The position numbers and the translations under genes are program-made. A stretch of 64,000 nucleotides of DNA, from contig NZ_CP123990.1 in assembly GCF_029919115.1 (NCBI RefSeq), positions 4,428,501-4,492,500 of the forward strand, in the 5' to 3' direction. Source of the DNA: Variovorax paradoxus. Lineage in GTDB: Bacteria > Pseudomonadota > Gammaproteobacteria > Burkholderiales > Burkholderiaceae_C. Position 1 is the first letter of the stretch. Every line of letters starts with the position of its first letter. Shown in pieces: positions 1-8,751 of the stretch. A model generated the notes under the pieces. The model was not told the DNA's origin, did not search any database, and saw nothing but the letters and a program-made list of their open reading frames with translations.

Positions 1-158
1 CCGATGGTGAACGGCCCGCACAGGCCGTCGCATTCCAGGAGCGGCATCGGGCCGCCGCGCGGCCCGGGAACCAGGTTGAGCAGGTCCTGGATGCACCTGA
101 CGTCCTGCTGGAGGTTGGCGCCCCCGAAGCCGACTGAGCGGGCAATGGAGAGCACCAT
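1..158 (-). CDS. N-terminal fragment of a small T6SS-linked, peptidoglycan-binding-like protein
   Basis: The gene runs off the left edge, so only about 52 residues are visible. It begins MVLSIARSVGFGGANLQQDV and continues with a pattern of the form DVRxIQxLLNxVP, then DGLCGPFTIG. That spacing (helix with IQDLLN, then a D-G-x-x-G-P turn) resembles the first half of peptidoglycan-binding domains of the PG_binding_1 type. The start ATG lies 7 bases after the hcp stop, and a TGAGGAA ribosome site overlaps that stop, so it is the next gene of the hcp operon. The role is inferred: a cell-wall-binding accessory or effector-associated protein. The missing C-terminus prevents a firmer call. Confidence 0.55.
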   Translation of the reverse strand, partial: MVLSIARSVGFGGANLQQDVRCIQDLLNLVPGPRGGPMPLLECDGLCGPFTI

Positions 159-165
159 CTTTTCC

Positions 166-642
166 TCAGCGGGTTTCGGTGCTGCGCGTGTCCCAGCCGA
201 ACTTGATGTCGCCGCCCATGCTGCCGTCGGGCTTTTGCGGCTTGTAGGCAAACTCGATGTCGCCGTACGAGATGGACACGTTCTCGTGCACGTCGCCGCC
301 TTGCGATGCGCTGATGTTCACGTCGGAGATGTACACCTCCTTCAGCTTGACGGTCATGAAGGTCTGCTGGCCTTCGCCCGACTTGGCCATGGTGAGCGTG
401 GCGGTGTCGAAGTGCTTGCCGTTGGCGCAGAACTTGGCCAGCGTGGGCGAGGCGCTGTCGTATTTCTTCGAGCAGCTGAGCATGCCCGGCGTGCCCTTGC
501 CGACGGCCGAGCCGCCGCCCACGGTGCACGACGCGTTGTGCACGCCCCAGTTCCAGTTGAACAGCGGGATCTCGTCCTTGTGGTCCTTGTGGGCGGATTC
601 GCCCTTCACGCCGTCCAGCTTCAAATGGCAATCGATGCTCAT
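166..642 (-). CDS. hcp: Hcp (TssD), T6SS tube protein
   Basis: A protein of 158 residues beginning MSIDCHLKLDGVKGES, the usual opening of Hcp-family proteins. Hcp hexamers stack into the inner tube that is expelled by sheath contraction. The frame stays open upstream to 720, but the start at 642 has an AAGGAG site at good distance and matches the length of the family (about 160 residues). The central region contains the typical beta-rich stretch with GGGSAVGKG and a VKLKEVYISD strand. It follows tssC after a 181-base gap, longer than the other gaps in this row, so it may have its own promoter or a processed transcript for high expression. Confidence 0.93.
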   Translation of the reverse strand: MSIDCHLKLDGVKGESAHKDHKDEIPLFNWNWGVHNASCTVGGGSAVGKGTPGMLSCSKKYDSASPTLAKFCANGKHFDTATLTMAKSGEGQQTFMTVKLKEVYISDVNISASQGGDVHENVSISYGDIEFAYKPQKPDGSMGGDIKFGWDTRSTETR

Positions 643-823
643 GTCGGTTCTCCTTGGTGGCCAGTTTGATGAGATGGCCGGGTTGATGAAAATCTGCTTC
701 GAGGCGGGGCCTCGGTCCATGTCGGCCGGTGTTGCGGTGAGGCTCCTGGCCGGCTGCTTCTAGAACGAAAAAGGGGCGCGGGTTTCAAAGAAGCCGGCGC
801 AGGTCTTTTCAAAAAAAATGGCC

Positions 824-2320
824 TTACTTCGCGCCCTTGCCGGACGGCAGCTTGGACACCAGCCGCAGCGACACGGTGAGGCCTTCGAGCTGGTAGTGCG
901 GGCGCAGGAAGAACTTGGAGGTGTAGTAGCCGGGGTTGCCCTCGACCTCTTCCACCACCACCTCGGCGGCCGCCAGCGGCTTTTGGGCCTTGGTGGTTTC
1001 GGACGAGTTGACGGGGTCGCCGTCGACGTAGTTCATGATCCACTTGTTGAGCCAGCGCTGCATTTCCTCGCGCTCCTTGAAGCTGCCGATCTTGTCGCGC
1101 ACGATGCACTTCAGGTAGTGCGCAAAGCGGTTGCAGGCAAAGAGGTAGGGCAGGCGCGCGGCCAGGTTGGCGTTGGCCGTGGCGTCGGGGTCGTCGTATT
1201 CGGCCGGCTTGTGCAGCGACTGCGCGCCGATGAAGGCCGCAAAGTCGGAGTTCTTGCGGTGGATGAGCGAGAGCAGCCCGGCCTTGGAAAGCTCGGCTTC
1301 GCGCCGGTCGCTGATCGCGATCTCGGTGGGGCACTTCTGGTCCACGCCGCCGTCGTCGCTCGGGAAGGTGTGCAGCGGCAGGTTTTCCACCGCCCCGCCC
1401 GACTCGATGCCGCGAATGCGCGAACCCCAGCCGTAGAGCTTGTAGGAGCGGTTGATGTTGGTCGCCATTGCATAGGCGGCGTTGGCCCACGAATACTTGC
1501 TGTGGTCGGCGCCGGCCACGTCCTCCTCGAAGTCGAACTCCTCCACCGGGTTGGTGTTGGCGCCGTAGGGCGTGCGTGCCAGGAAGCGCGGCATGCACAG
1601 GCCCAGGTACTTGGAGTCGTCCGATTCGCGCAGCGAGCGCCAGGCGGCGTATTCGGGCGTCTGGAAGATCTTGGTGAGGTCGCGCGGATTGGCAAGCTCT
1701 TGCCACGACTCCATCTGCATCAGGTTGGAGCTGGCGCCGGTAATGAAGGGCGCATGCGCCGAGGCGGCGATCTTGGCCATTTCGCCGAGCAGCTCGACGT
1801 CTGGCGGGCTCTGGTCGAAGTGGTAGTCGCCCACCAGCGCGCCGAAGGGCTCGCCGCCGAACTGGCCGTATTCCTGCTCGTAGACCTTCTTGAACATCGG
1901 GCTCTGGTCCCAGGCCGCGCCCTTGAACTTCTTGAGCGTCTTGCTCAGGTCCTTCTTGGAGATGTCCATCACACGGATCTTCAGGTGCTCGTCCGACTCG
2001 GTGTTGTTCACCATGTAGTGCAGGCCGCGCCAGGCGCTTTCGAGCTTCTGGAAGTCTTCGTTGTGCAGGATCGCGTTGACCTGGTCGGTGAGCTTCTTGT
2101 CGATGGCCGCGATCATGGCCTGGATCGACTTGGTCACGTCCTTGCCGATGATGGCGCTGTTGCTCAGCGCCTGCTGCGCCAGCGTGAGCACGGCGGCTTC
2201 GACGGCACTCTTGGCCTCGTCGCTGCGGGGCTTGAATTCCTTCTGCAGGAGCGAAGAAAAGTCGCTCCCTTCGTAGGCAACGTCCTTGAGTGCGCTCTGC
2301 TGTTCGAGTGCTTCTGCCAT
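824..2320 (-). CDS. tssC: TssC (VipB/ImpC), T6SS contractile sheath large subunit
   Basis: 498 residues, the normal length of TssC. The N-terminus (MAEALEQQSALKDV) is followed by family blocks such as ESAWRGLHYMV near residue 95 and FGALVGDYHFD near residue 180. The C-terminus ends in the PHYQLEGLTVSLRLVSKLP block that is typical of the family and lies close to the sheath subunit interface. TssC pairs with TssB, encoded immediately upstream, to polymerise around the Hcp tube in the cytoplasm. A GAGGAGAAAC ribosome site precedes the ATG. The gap to tssB is 29 bases, consistent with one transcript tssA-tssB-tssC-hcp. Confidence 0.96.
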   Translation of the reverse strand: MAEALEQQSALKDVAYEGSDFSSLLQKEFKPRSDEAKSAVEAAVLTLAQQALSNSAIIGKDVTKSIQAMIAAIDKKLTDQVNAILHNEDFQKLESAWRGLHYMVNNTESDEHLKIRVMDISKKDLSKTLKKFKGAAWDQSPMFKKVYEQEYGQFGGEPFGALVGDYHFDQSPPDVELLGEMAKIAASAHAPFITGASSNLMQMESWQELANPRDLTKIFQTPEYAAWRSLRESDDSKYLGLCMPRFLARTPYGANTNPVEEFDFEEDVAGADHSKYSWANAAYAMATNINRSYKLYGWGSRIRGIESGGAVENLPLHTFPSDDGGVDQKCPTEIAISDRREAELSKAGLLSLIHRKNSDFAAFIGAQSLHKPAEYDDPDATANANLAARLPYLFACNRFAHYLKCIVRDKIGSFKEREEMQRWLNKWIMNYVDGDPVNSSETTKAQKPLAAAEVVVEEVEGNPGYYTSKFFLRPHYQLEGLTVSLRLVSKLPSGKGAK

Positions 2321-2349
2321 GGTGTTTCTCCTCGTGGTCCGGTAGGTGT

Positions 2350-2865
2350 TCAGGCGGCCGGCGTGGCGCCGTCCTCGGGCTTCTTGCTCGCGGCAAGCGT
2401 CGCCAGCAGGGCCGGGTCTTCCAGCACCTTGGCCAGCAGGTCTTCAGCGCCGCCCTTGCCGTCCATGTAGGTGACCAGGTTCGACAGCTGGGTGCGTGCT
2501 TCGAGCAGCTTGTTGAGCGCATCGACCTTGCGCGCCACCGCGGCGGGAGAAAAGTCGTCCATGCTCTCGAAGGTGATGTCGACCTTCAGGTCGCCTTCGC
2601 CGGTCAGCGTGTTGGGCACCGCGAAGGCGGCGCGCGGCTTCATGGCCTTCATGCGCGAGTCGAAGTTGTCGGTGTCGATCTCCAGGAACTTGCGGTCGCC
2701 CACGGGTGCGAGCGGATCGGCCGGCTTGCCCGACAGGTCGGCCAGCACGCCCATCACGAAGGGCAGCTGCACCTTCTTCTCAGCGCCATACAGCTCCACG
2801 TCGTACTCGATCTGGACCCGGGGCGCCCGGTTTCTGGCGATGAATTTCTGACTGCTCTTGGCCAT
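2350..2865 (-). CDS. tssB: TssB (VipA/ImpB), T6SS contractile sheath small subunit
   Basis: 171 residues beginning MAKSSQKFIARNRAPRVQ, with the hallmark VQIEYDVELYGAEKKVQLPF and the VMGVLADLSGK block near residues 38-50 found in nearly all TssB proteins. It forms heterodimers with TssC as the building unit of the sheath, and its C-terminal helix is normally recognised by ClpV (not in this window). An AAGGAG ribosome site lies just ahead of the ATG. The gene sits 76 bases downstream of tssA and 29 bases ahead of tssC. Confidence 0.96.
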   Translation of the reverse strand: MAKSSQKFIARNRAPRVQIEYDVELYGAEKKVQLPFVMGVLADLSGKPADPLAPVGDRKFLEIDTDNFDSRMKAMKPRAAFAVPNTLTGEGDLKVDITFESMDDFSPAAVARKVDALNKLLEARTQLSNLVTYMDGKGGAEDLLAKVLEDPALLATLAASKKPEDGATPAA

Positions 2866-2941
2866 GGGAATGCTCCTTGCGGGTGTGAATGTGGCGGGTC
2901 GATGGAAAAGGAAGAAAGCAAAAAGAGAGAAACGAAGCGGC

Positions 2942-3979
2942 TTATTCGGACGGGCGCTTGCCTGTCACGGTCTCGATGGTGTCCATGGCGTTAGGCGCGA
3001 GGTTGGCCATGATTTCGAGGAAGCTCACGCCAATGAGCTTCTTTGCGCGGTCAATCAAGAGCGGCGCCGGGTTGCCGGGCTCCGCCTGTTCGAGATAGCG
3101 GATCACGCGGTCCAGCATTTGCACGGCGTCCTGCCGGCTCTGGATTTCGCCGCGCGCCGCAGCGGGACGCGGTGCATCGCCCGCTGCTTGCGAAGCGGGT
3201 GCGGCCTCGGCGGCATCGCCGGCGTCCGCTTCTGCGGGGGCGCCCACTGCAACGCCGCAGGCCTTCTGCAGCATGCGTGCAATGCCGCGCAGCGCACCAA
3301 GGTCCACGGCATCGGCGCGGCCGGTGCGTTCGGTCAGCAGGGCCTGCAGCTGCTCCACCAGGCGGGTTGCGCCCATGGCGGCCTGCAAGAGCTCGGGGTG
3401 CGAAGCCTGCACCGCGGCAAGGCCGCCCTGGATCTGCGCCATCGAATAGGTAGGTTCGCCGCCCACCGCGGTGAGGGTGTTGCTTGCAATGGCAATGTCG
3501 CGCACGCGGATCGGACCGACACCCGGGGCCATGCCCACCTGCGCGTCGTACAGGTCGCGCAGCACCATGTTCTCGTCCCACAGCGGTGCAAGCGCATTGA
3601 GGCGCATGGTGGGGTCGTTGTCGTCGTCGGCATCGAGCGTTGGATGTATGCCGTCCCAGAAGCTGTCGAAGAGGCCGATCAGCAATTGGAGGCCCGCAAC
3701 GAAACCCGGCACGCCCTGCATCCGCGTGGAAGCGCGCAGCAGCAGCACGGCGGCACGCACGTCTTTGCTGCGGCGGAGGATGGCGTCGGCCTGCTCGGCC
3801 ACGTCGCGCCACTCCGGCTCCACCGCCGGAATGACGGTGTCGCCGAACTGCTGCTCGGGCTTGCGCTCCGAAGAAGCGGCCAGCGCGGTAAAGGCGGCGT
3901 CGTACTCCAGATCGTCACCGCACGGCGATGCCTCGCCGATGGGCGTGAGCAGGGCTTCGACAAGTTCGTTGGTCAGCAT
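2942..3979 (-). CDS. tssA: TssA, T6SS sheath-priming/baseplate cap protein
   Basis: 345 residues with an ImpA-type N-terminal domain (PCGDDLEYDAAF near residues 19-30, a following EPEWRDVAEQADAIL helix, and the region ending WDGIHPTLD). TssA proteins bind the baseplate and the growing tube end and coordinate sheath extension. The Ala/Pro-rich linker around residues 250-290 separates the N-domain from a C-terminal helical region of the kind that decides the TssA subclass. The start at 3979 gives the conserved MLTNELVEALLTPIG opening; the frame is open further upstream but that part overlaps the divergent tssJ. It heads the tssA-B-C-hcp row and shares a 71-base divergent promoter region with tssJ. 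Confidence 0.9.
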   Translation of the reverse strand: MLTNELVEALLTPIGEASPCGDDLEYDAAFTALAASSERKPEQQFGDTVIPAVEPEWRDVAEQADAILRRSKDVRAAVLLLRASTRMQGVPGFVAGLQLLIGLFDSFWDGIHPTLDADDDNDPTMRLNALAPLWDENMVLRDLYDAQVGMAPGVGPIRVRDIAIASNTLTAVGGEPTYSMAQIQGGLAAVQASHPELLQAAMGATRLVEQLQALLTERTGRADAVDLGALRGIARMLQKACGVAVGAPAEADAGDAAEAAPASQAAGDAPRPAAARGEIQSRQDAVQMLDRVIRYLEQAEPGNPAPLLIDRAKKLIGVSFLEIMANLAPNAMDTIETVTGKRPSE

Positions 3980-4050
3980 GTTGCCTGTTCGAGTTGGCTG
4001 GTGATAATCAAAGATGCAGCAGAACCGGTCAATGCAACGAAGGGAATAGC

Positions 4051-4563
4051 ATGCGCACGCTGGGTACACACCATTCGTCCTATGGACGCTCTCCTGCTGC
4101 GGTCTCGCGGCGCCTTGCACTGGCCTCGGGCCTTGTGTTGACCGGCATGCTGGTTGCGGGCTGCGCACCCAAGCCCGTGGTCACCACGGTGTCGATCACG
4201 CTGGTTGCGGGTGCCGATGCCAACCCCGATGCGCGCGGCCGCGCTTCGCCGCTCACGGTGCGCGTGTATGCACTCAAGTCGCCAGGCCCTTTCGAAGGTG
4301 CCGACTTCTTCTCGCTGTTCGAGAAAGACCAGGCCACGCTCGGCGCCGAACTGGTGCAGCGCGAAGAAATGCTGCTGAGGCCCGGCGAGACCCGCAAGCT
4401 CGATCTCACCCTGCCGCCCGATGCCAAGGCCATTGGCGTGATGGCGGCCTTCCGCGACCTGGACCGCGCACGCTGGCGCGAAGTGAGCCCTGTGCAGACA
4501 GGCAAGGCCCAGGCCATGACGGTGACCTTCGGCGCCCGCCAGATCCGCGTCGAGAGCAAGTAG
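4051..4563 (+). CDS. tssJ: TssJ, T6SS outer-membrane lipoprotein
   Basis: 170 residues. The N-terminus holds a lipoprotein signal ending in the lipobox LVAGC with the acylated Cys at residue 38, followed by KPVVTTVSITLVAGADANPD. The body (SPLTVRVYALKS, FFSLFEKDQATLGAELVQREEMLLRPGET and KAIGVMAAFRDLDRARWR) is the compact TssJ beta-sandwich signature. TssJ docks on the periplasmic part of TssM in the trans-envelope complex. The start at 4051 was chosen because AGGGAA lies 6 bases upstream and the signal peptide begins there; the frame is open back to 3994. It is divergent from tssA and convergent with the TssM-like gene (14-base gap). Confidence 0.92.
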   Translation: MRTLGTHHSSYGRSPAAVSRRLALASGLVLTGMLVAGCAPKPVVTTVSITLVAGADANPDARGRASPLTVRVYALKSPGPFEGADFFSLFEKDQATLGAELVQREEMLLRPGETRKLDLTLPPDAKAIGVMAAFRDLDRARWREVSPVQTGKAQAMTVTFGARQIRVESK

Positions 4564-4577
4564 GCCGAAGCGGCTGT

Positions 4578-5690
4578 TCACTGCAGGCTCGCGTTCGAGT
4601 GGCGGCCTGGCCGCACGAGCGGTTGATCGGCGGGCAGGAAGCGCCCGAACAAGTCTGCAGTGAAGGCGCCGCCAGCCGCATCGGATGCGGCGGCCGTGAA
4701 GTAGAGGCCGCGCCACCGAAGCCCGCGCGAACCGCGGCCATGGCCTTCGAACAAGGCATCGGCAACCTGGCGCAGCCCGGGTTGCAGCGCCCGCAAGGCC
4801 TCGATGAACTCATGGATTGCGAGCCGGCGCGATGCACCCGGCTGTTCTCGCAGCAGCGCCATGCGAAGCGCATGCAGCCGCTCTGCGATGGGGTCGAACA
4901 GGGCGTCGAGCCGCGCGGAGGCTGGGCCGTTCGCGGCAAAGGGCTCTGCGAGCCGATGGCCGATAGCTTGCGCGAGCACTTCGGGCGGTAGTGCGCCGCG
5001 CAGCGTGGCATAGCCCGCGAGCTGTTCAAGGCCAGTCACGGCAAGGTAGACCGGCAACTGCAGACGCAGGGTGTCGCCGGCCTCGTCGAGCAACCGCCGC
5101 ACTCTTGCCGCGAGCGGTTTCGCGCTTTCGCCGTCGGCATGCAGCAGTTCGCTTGCCGCAACGCACACCACCAATCCGTTGAGCGGCAAGCGCTCGCGCC
5201 GCTCGGCCAGTGCCATGAGCGCCTGCAGCCAAAGGCCGCGCGTGTGGGGCTCGGTGGCCTTTTCGCTCACGGCGACCGGATGGAGTTCGATGGCGGCCAT
5301 CGAGCCCGTGAGCCACCAGCGCCAGTACGGTTCTCCGAACGGCTCGCCGCCTGGCGGCGCAAGCCGTTCGGCACCTGCTGCCGCCAGCAGTCCAGGCAGG
5401 TTGGCCGCCGCGTCGCCCAGAACGAGAAACCACGGCACCGGCGCGTCGCGCTGCCACGGCGGCTGGCGCAGGGCCTGCCGGGCCCGCGACATGGCTTCGC
5501 GCATGGTGGGCACCGCGGCTTCGTCGGCCTCTGCGGTCCAGGGGCCGAGTGCATCGATGCGCCGCTGCAGCGCACGGCGGCGCGCACCGCGGCCCGCATC
5601 GCGAACGGTGGCGTACAAGAGCGCAAAGCCGACGAGGCACAACGCGAGCAAGAACCAGAAGAGATGCAGCGGCGAAAGAACAGCGGTCAT
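4578..5690 (-). CDS. Short TssM/IcmF-like protein with degenerate P-loop
   Basis: 370 residues; full TssM proteins have about 1100-1300. One membrane helix is visible at residues 9-27 and none further on. After it comes a segment with the layout of the cytoplasmic TssM NTPase: PWFLVLG at residues 86-92, where the Walker A loop should be, reads GDAAANLP without the usual GKT, and a WRWWLTGSMAAIEL block stands where TssM proteins have WWFTDEAVLIDTAG. So the fold appears kept while nucleotide binding is probably lost. It sits 23 bases after tssL on the same strand. It could be a regulator or inactive partner of a true TssM encoded elsewhere. The assignment to TssM rests on alignment by eye. Confidence 0.6.
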   Translation of the reverse strand: MTAVLSPLHLFWFLLALCLVGFALLYATVRDAGRGARRRALQRRIDALGPWTAEADEAAVPTMREAMSRARQALRQPPWQRDAPVPWFLVLGDAAANLPGLLAAAGAERLAPPGGEPFGEPYWRWWLTGSMAAIELHPVAVSEKATEPHTRGLWLQALMALAERRERLPLNGLVVCVAASELLHADGESAKPLAARVRRLLDEAGDTLRLQLPVYLAVTGLEQLAGYATLRGALPPEVLAQAIGHRLAEPFAANGPASARLDALFDPIAERLHALRMALLREQPGASRRLAIHEFIEALRALQPGLRQVADALFEGHGRGSRGLRWRGLYFTAAASDAAGGAFTADLFGRFLPADQPLVRPGRHSNASLQ

Positions 5691-5713
5691 GGCGATGGCC
5701 CGGCAGTTCTTTT

Positions 5714-7054
5714 TCAGCGCGCGACCGTTTCGAGAAACACGAAGTCGGCGATCAGCCGTTCGCTTCCCTTGCCGGCCACAAGCGCTTCGCGCAGCCGCAG
5801 CAGGTAGGCCGATGCAAGCTCGTAGGGCGGCCGGTCTGCAAGGGCGCTGAGCGGCATTGGCGACGAAACCACCGTGATCAGGACGCGGCCGAACGGCGGT
5901 CCCACGAGCCAGCTCGACGGAATGTCGGGGCCGAGCTCGAGTTTTTCGCCCCCCCGCAGCCGTGTGGCCGACTGGCCGGCGTTCAGGTGCATGACCGAAC
6001 CATCGGCGGTGTAGTAGTCGATCCACAGGTAGCTGTCGTGGGTGGGCGCGGACACCTGCACACGCACGTTGTCGCCCTCGCGAAGCTCGTCGTTGCTGGC
6101 GCTGGGAACGTCCATTGCCAGGCCCTGCGTCTTTTCGCGGTTGCGCAGCTGGTAGGGCTTGAGAATCGCAAACACCTCGCAGTGCGGCCAGCGGCGCAGC
6201 TCGACGTCGAAGGTGGGCGTTCCGGCGCCGGGTATGGCGGCCACCTCGCGCTCGACCCGATCCAGGTCTTCGGGCAGCGAGACGAAACCGCTCACGCGCA
6301 GGTTGCCGTCCTTGCCGCCGGTGGCGGCAAGGTCGGCGCACGCATAGGCTTGCAGCTGCTGTTCGACGCGGCCGGCCAGCTCGGGCTCGGCGGTGGGCGG
6401 ACCGGCGAGCCAGTGCCACCACAAAAGGTAGAGCAGAGGCAGCAACAGGGTCAGCGACGCCGTGGCGCGCAGCATGGCCCGGTCGCGGCGCCGTGCATCG
6501 TGCGGGCCCGGCGGGTCGGCCACGCGGTAGGGCTGCGGCGTGATGCGGTCTTGCACAAGGCTTGCCAGCGTCAGCGGCTGGAGCCGCAACTGCCGGCTGT
6601 GCAGTTCCTTCAGCTTGCCGAGCTCGCCCTGGTCGCCGCTCTCGAAGTAATACTGCCCCTTGAAGCCGTGCACCAGCGCATGCCAGTAGACCTCGCGCAC
6701 TTCGTCGTCCTCTGGGGTGAGCGCCGAAAGGTGGTGAAAGAACTCGCTGGCGGCGTTGTTCGAATTGAAGAGCTGCACCTGGAGCGGCGCCACGGCGCTC
6801 TGGGCGCCGGGGTGGCGCGCCAGGATCTCGTCGATCCAGGCCACCATGGCAAAGGCGGCCGATTCGACCTGCGCCGCCGGGGCGCCCGCTGCACTGGCGG
6901 CGGTACGCGCCGCATCGAGCAGGCGGCGGGCCTGTTGCTGTGCAGCATCATGCGAAAGCGTGGTGTGGCCGCCGGCGATCGATGCCGCAACAGACGCATC
7001 AAGGGCGAGGCCGAATGAAACGAATGCCGAAAAACTGTCGAGCAGGCGGGCCAT
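5714..7054 (-). CDS. tssL: TssL (DotU/IcmH family) with C-terminal DUF4384-like domain
   Basis: 446 residues. Residues 1-195 form the DotU-type cytoplasmic domain, with landmarks AAFAMVAWIDEILA (67-80), LFNSNNAASEFFHHL (95-109) and HGFKGQYYF (129-137). A single membrane helix follows at about 199-217 (LTLLLPLLYLLWWHWLAG), giving the normal inside-to-periplasm topology of TssL. The periplasmic part is unusual: instead of an OmpA-like peptidoglycan-binding domain, residues about 322-405 (LREGDNVRVQV, YLWIDYYTADGSVMHL, ELGPDIPSSWLVGPPFGR) resemble DUF4384. TssL is the inner-membrane anchor of the T6SS envelope complex. No clear ribosome site precedes the ATG. Confidence 0.85.
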   Translation of the reverse strand: MARLLDSFSAFVSFGLALDASVAASIAGGHTTLSHDAAQQQARRLLDAARTAASAAGAPAAQVESAAFAMVAWIDEILARHPGAQSAVAPLQVQLFNSNNAASEFFHHLSALTPEDDEVREVYWHALVHGFKGQYYFESGDQGELGKLKELHSRQLRLQPLTLASLVQDRITPQPYRVADPPGPHDARRRDRAMLRATASLTLLLPLLYLLWWHWLAGPPTAEPELAGRVEQQLQAYACADLAATGGKDGNLRVSGFVSLPEDLDRVEREVAAIPGAGTPTFDVELRRWPHCEVFAILKPYQLRNREKTQGLAMDVPSASNDELREGDNVRVQVSAPTHDSYLWIDYYTADGSVMHLNAGQSATRLRGGEKLELGPDIPSSWLVGPPFGRVLITVVSSPMPLSALADRPPYELASAYLLRLREALVAGKGSERLIADFVFLETVAR

Positions 7055-7301
7055 GTGCCGTGCCCGCTCACTGCGCTTGCATGGTGAAGGATGCCTTGCA
7101 CCGGCGTCTGCAGCAATGGCGCATGCCTATGTCCCCGGTTCCTTCGAGTGGGCGTTCATTCTTCCAAACGAGGCGCGGCGGGCGCCATATCGCTTGGGGT
7201 CTATGCCGTTCGGGGGTCAACGCGGTATTGCTGCGCGGGGCAATCGCCGGTATCTTCGGCTTCCGCTGAATTCAATGCACGCTGGGACACTGGGACATGC
7301 C

Positions 7302-7982
7302 ATGAAAATCCTGATCGCCGACGACCACCGGCTCGTCATCGAGGCGGTCAAAGCCAAGTTGTCGGAGCTGGAGCCCGGCATCGAGTTCGTCCTGGCCATG
7401 AGCGTCGACGAACTGCTTGCCGGGGCAACCGACGAGCTCGATTTGGCCCTGATCGATCTCAACATGCCTGGCGCGGACGGCCAGGCCCACATCGACGAAA
7501 TCCGCCGCAGGCATCCGGCTGTGCCGGTGATCGTGCTTTCCGGCTACGAAGACCCCGCCATCATGCGCAGCGCGCTCGAGCGGGGGGTGCTCGGCTTCAT
7601 TCCCAAGGCCTATTCGCCGGAAGTGATGTTGTCCGCCGTGCGGCTGGTGCTGGCAGGCGGCGTGTATGTTCCGCCGATGATGCTGACGGCGCTGCCGCCC
7701 GGCATCGTGGCCGGCGTGGCGCCCACGCAGAACGGCGACGCGCGCTCTGGCGGCGCATCGTCCGCAACGCTGGAGCACCTGCGCAGCGTGCTCACCGAGC
7801 GCCAGGTCGAGGTGCTGCAGCTGCTGTCGCAAGGCAAGCCGAACAAGCTCATCGGCCGCAGCCTGGGTATCAGCGAAGGCACGGTCAAGATTCACCTTGC
7901 CGCAATCTTCAGGGCACTGAACGTGCGCAACCGCACCGAGGCGGTGGTGGCCGCGCAGGCCCTGACAGAAGCGCAAGCCTGA
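7302..7982 (+). CDS. NarL/FixJ-family response regulator (orphan)
   Basis: 226 residues. The receiver domain occupies about 1-120: acidic pair in LIADDHR, phospho-acceptor Asp52 in ALIDLNMPGADG, the switch Ser in VIVLSGYED and the Lys in GFIPKAYSPE. The C-terminal LuxR-type helix-turn-helix (about 155-220) contains LTERQVEVLQLLSQGKPNKLIGRSLGISEG, then TVKIHLAAIFRALNVRNRTEA. It should act as a DNA-binding transcription regulator. No histidine kinase is encoded nearby, so its partner is unknown. The start at 7302 begins the receiver domain directly; an in-frame ATG at 7275 would add nine residues. It is divergent from tssL across about 250 bases, so a role in T6SS control is possible but unproven. 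Confidence 0.88.
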   Translation: MKILIADDHRLVIEAVKAKLSELEPGIEFVLAMSVDELLAGATDELDLALIDLNMPGADGQAHIDEIRRRHPAVPVIVLSGYEDPAIMRSALERGVLGFIPKAYSPEVMLSAVRLVLAGGVYVPPMMLTALPPGIVAGVAPTQNGDARSGGASSATLEHLRSVLTERQVEVLQLLSQGKPNKLIGRSLGISEGTVKIHLAAIFRALNVRNRTEAVVAAQALTEAQA

Positions 7983-8019
7983 GGCTTGCCAGTCTGCCTT
8001 CCTTCTTTCCTGAGAACGT

Positions 8020-8472
8020 TCAGGAGCAGCTGAGCTTCATTGCCTCGATCCGTCCGCCGAAGCCCAGCTTGCGCATCAGGCCGCCTTCACGGCTGTTGGC
8101 CGGAAAATTGACGGTGCGGTCCCTGAACATTGCGTGTTCATACACCTGCAGCGTTGCGCGCGGGCCGACGCTCACGCTGTCGATGTCGCGCTTCAACTGC
8201 CTTGCAGTGCCCCGGTCCATGCTCTGGACCTCGGCGGGGCCCACCAGCGTGAGCATGTCGCCCTGGAAGTTGCGCCCCGTGTAGAACTGCGCCCAGCAGC
8301 CCGAAGCGAGGGCGGGGTCTTCGATGCGCACCGGCACCAGCAGGATGGTCGGGTCGGGCTTGTTCTCGGCGGAAGCGGTGGACCTTGGCGCCGAGGTGTT
8401 GGTATTGGCGCAGGCGCCGAGCGCAACGACGCCGGCAATCATCAGGTAGCGGAGGTTCTTCATGTTCTGCAT
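8020..8472 (-). CDS. Putative lipoprotein with beta/gamma-crystallin-like segment
   Basis: 150 residues. A short signal peptide ends in the lipobox ALGAC with Cys at residue 21, so it is probably an envelope lipoprotein. Later the segment GCWAQFYTGRNFQGDMLTLVGP has the spacing of a beta/gamma-crystallin Greek-key motif (aromatic, then GxNFxG), and a second, weaker half follows in LQVYEHAMFRDRTVNFPANS. Such domains are often calcium-binding and stabilise extracytoplasmic proteins. The function here is unknown. It is convergent with the response regulator (37-base gap). Start choice is between 8472 and 8463; the first has a GGAACTCC stretch upstream. Confidence 0.75.
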   Translation of the reverse strand: MQNMKNLRYLMIAGVVALGACANTNTSAPRSTASAENKPDPTILLVPVRIEDPALASGCWAQFYTGRNFQGDMLTLVGPAEVQSMDRGTARQLKRDIDSVSVGPRATLQVYEHAMFRDRTVNFPANSREGGLMRKLGFGGRIEAMKLSCS

Positions 8473-8751
8473 GGATGGAGTTCCCAGGTGGGGTGGAGAG
8501 CGAAAAGCGCGAGGCTACCTACCCCGGCCGGCCGGCGCGTAGGAGCAGGCCCCAAGCTCCCGTCGCCCTGTCTTGTCTCCGAGCCGCCACGGGGTACCCA
8601 CCCACAGGCGCAATCTTCGCGAATGACTGCGGCCCGTATGCGCGCCTTTCCTACGCACAGGCGGGCCGTGGCTGCCCAGTCTGAACGAAAGGGTCATAGA
8701 CCACTGGCCCATCTTGTTCATCAACGTTTTTTTCATGAAGTGAAGGAAGCC

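Noticed and set aside
1..669. Plus-strand frame opposite hcp
   Set aside because: It is antisense to a certain hcp gene and has shadow composition.
7983..8019. Terminator between the response regulator and the crystallin-like lipoprotein
   Set aside because: No stem longer than four pairs and no T-run, so nothing can be supported.
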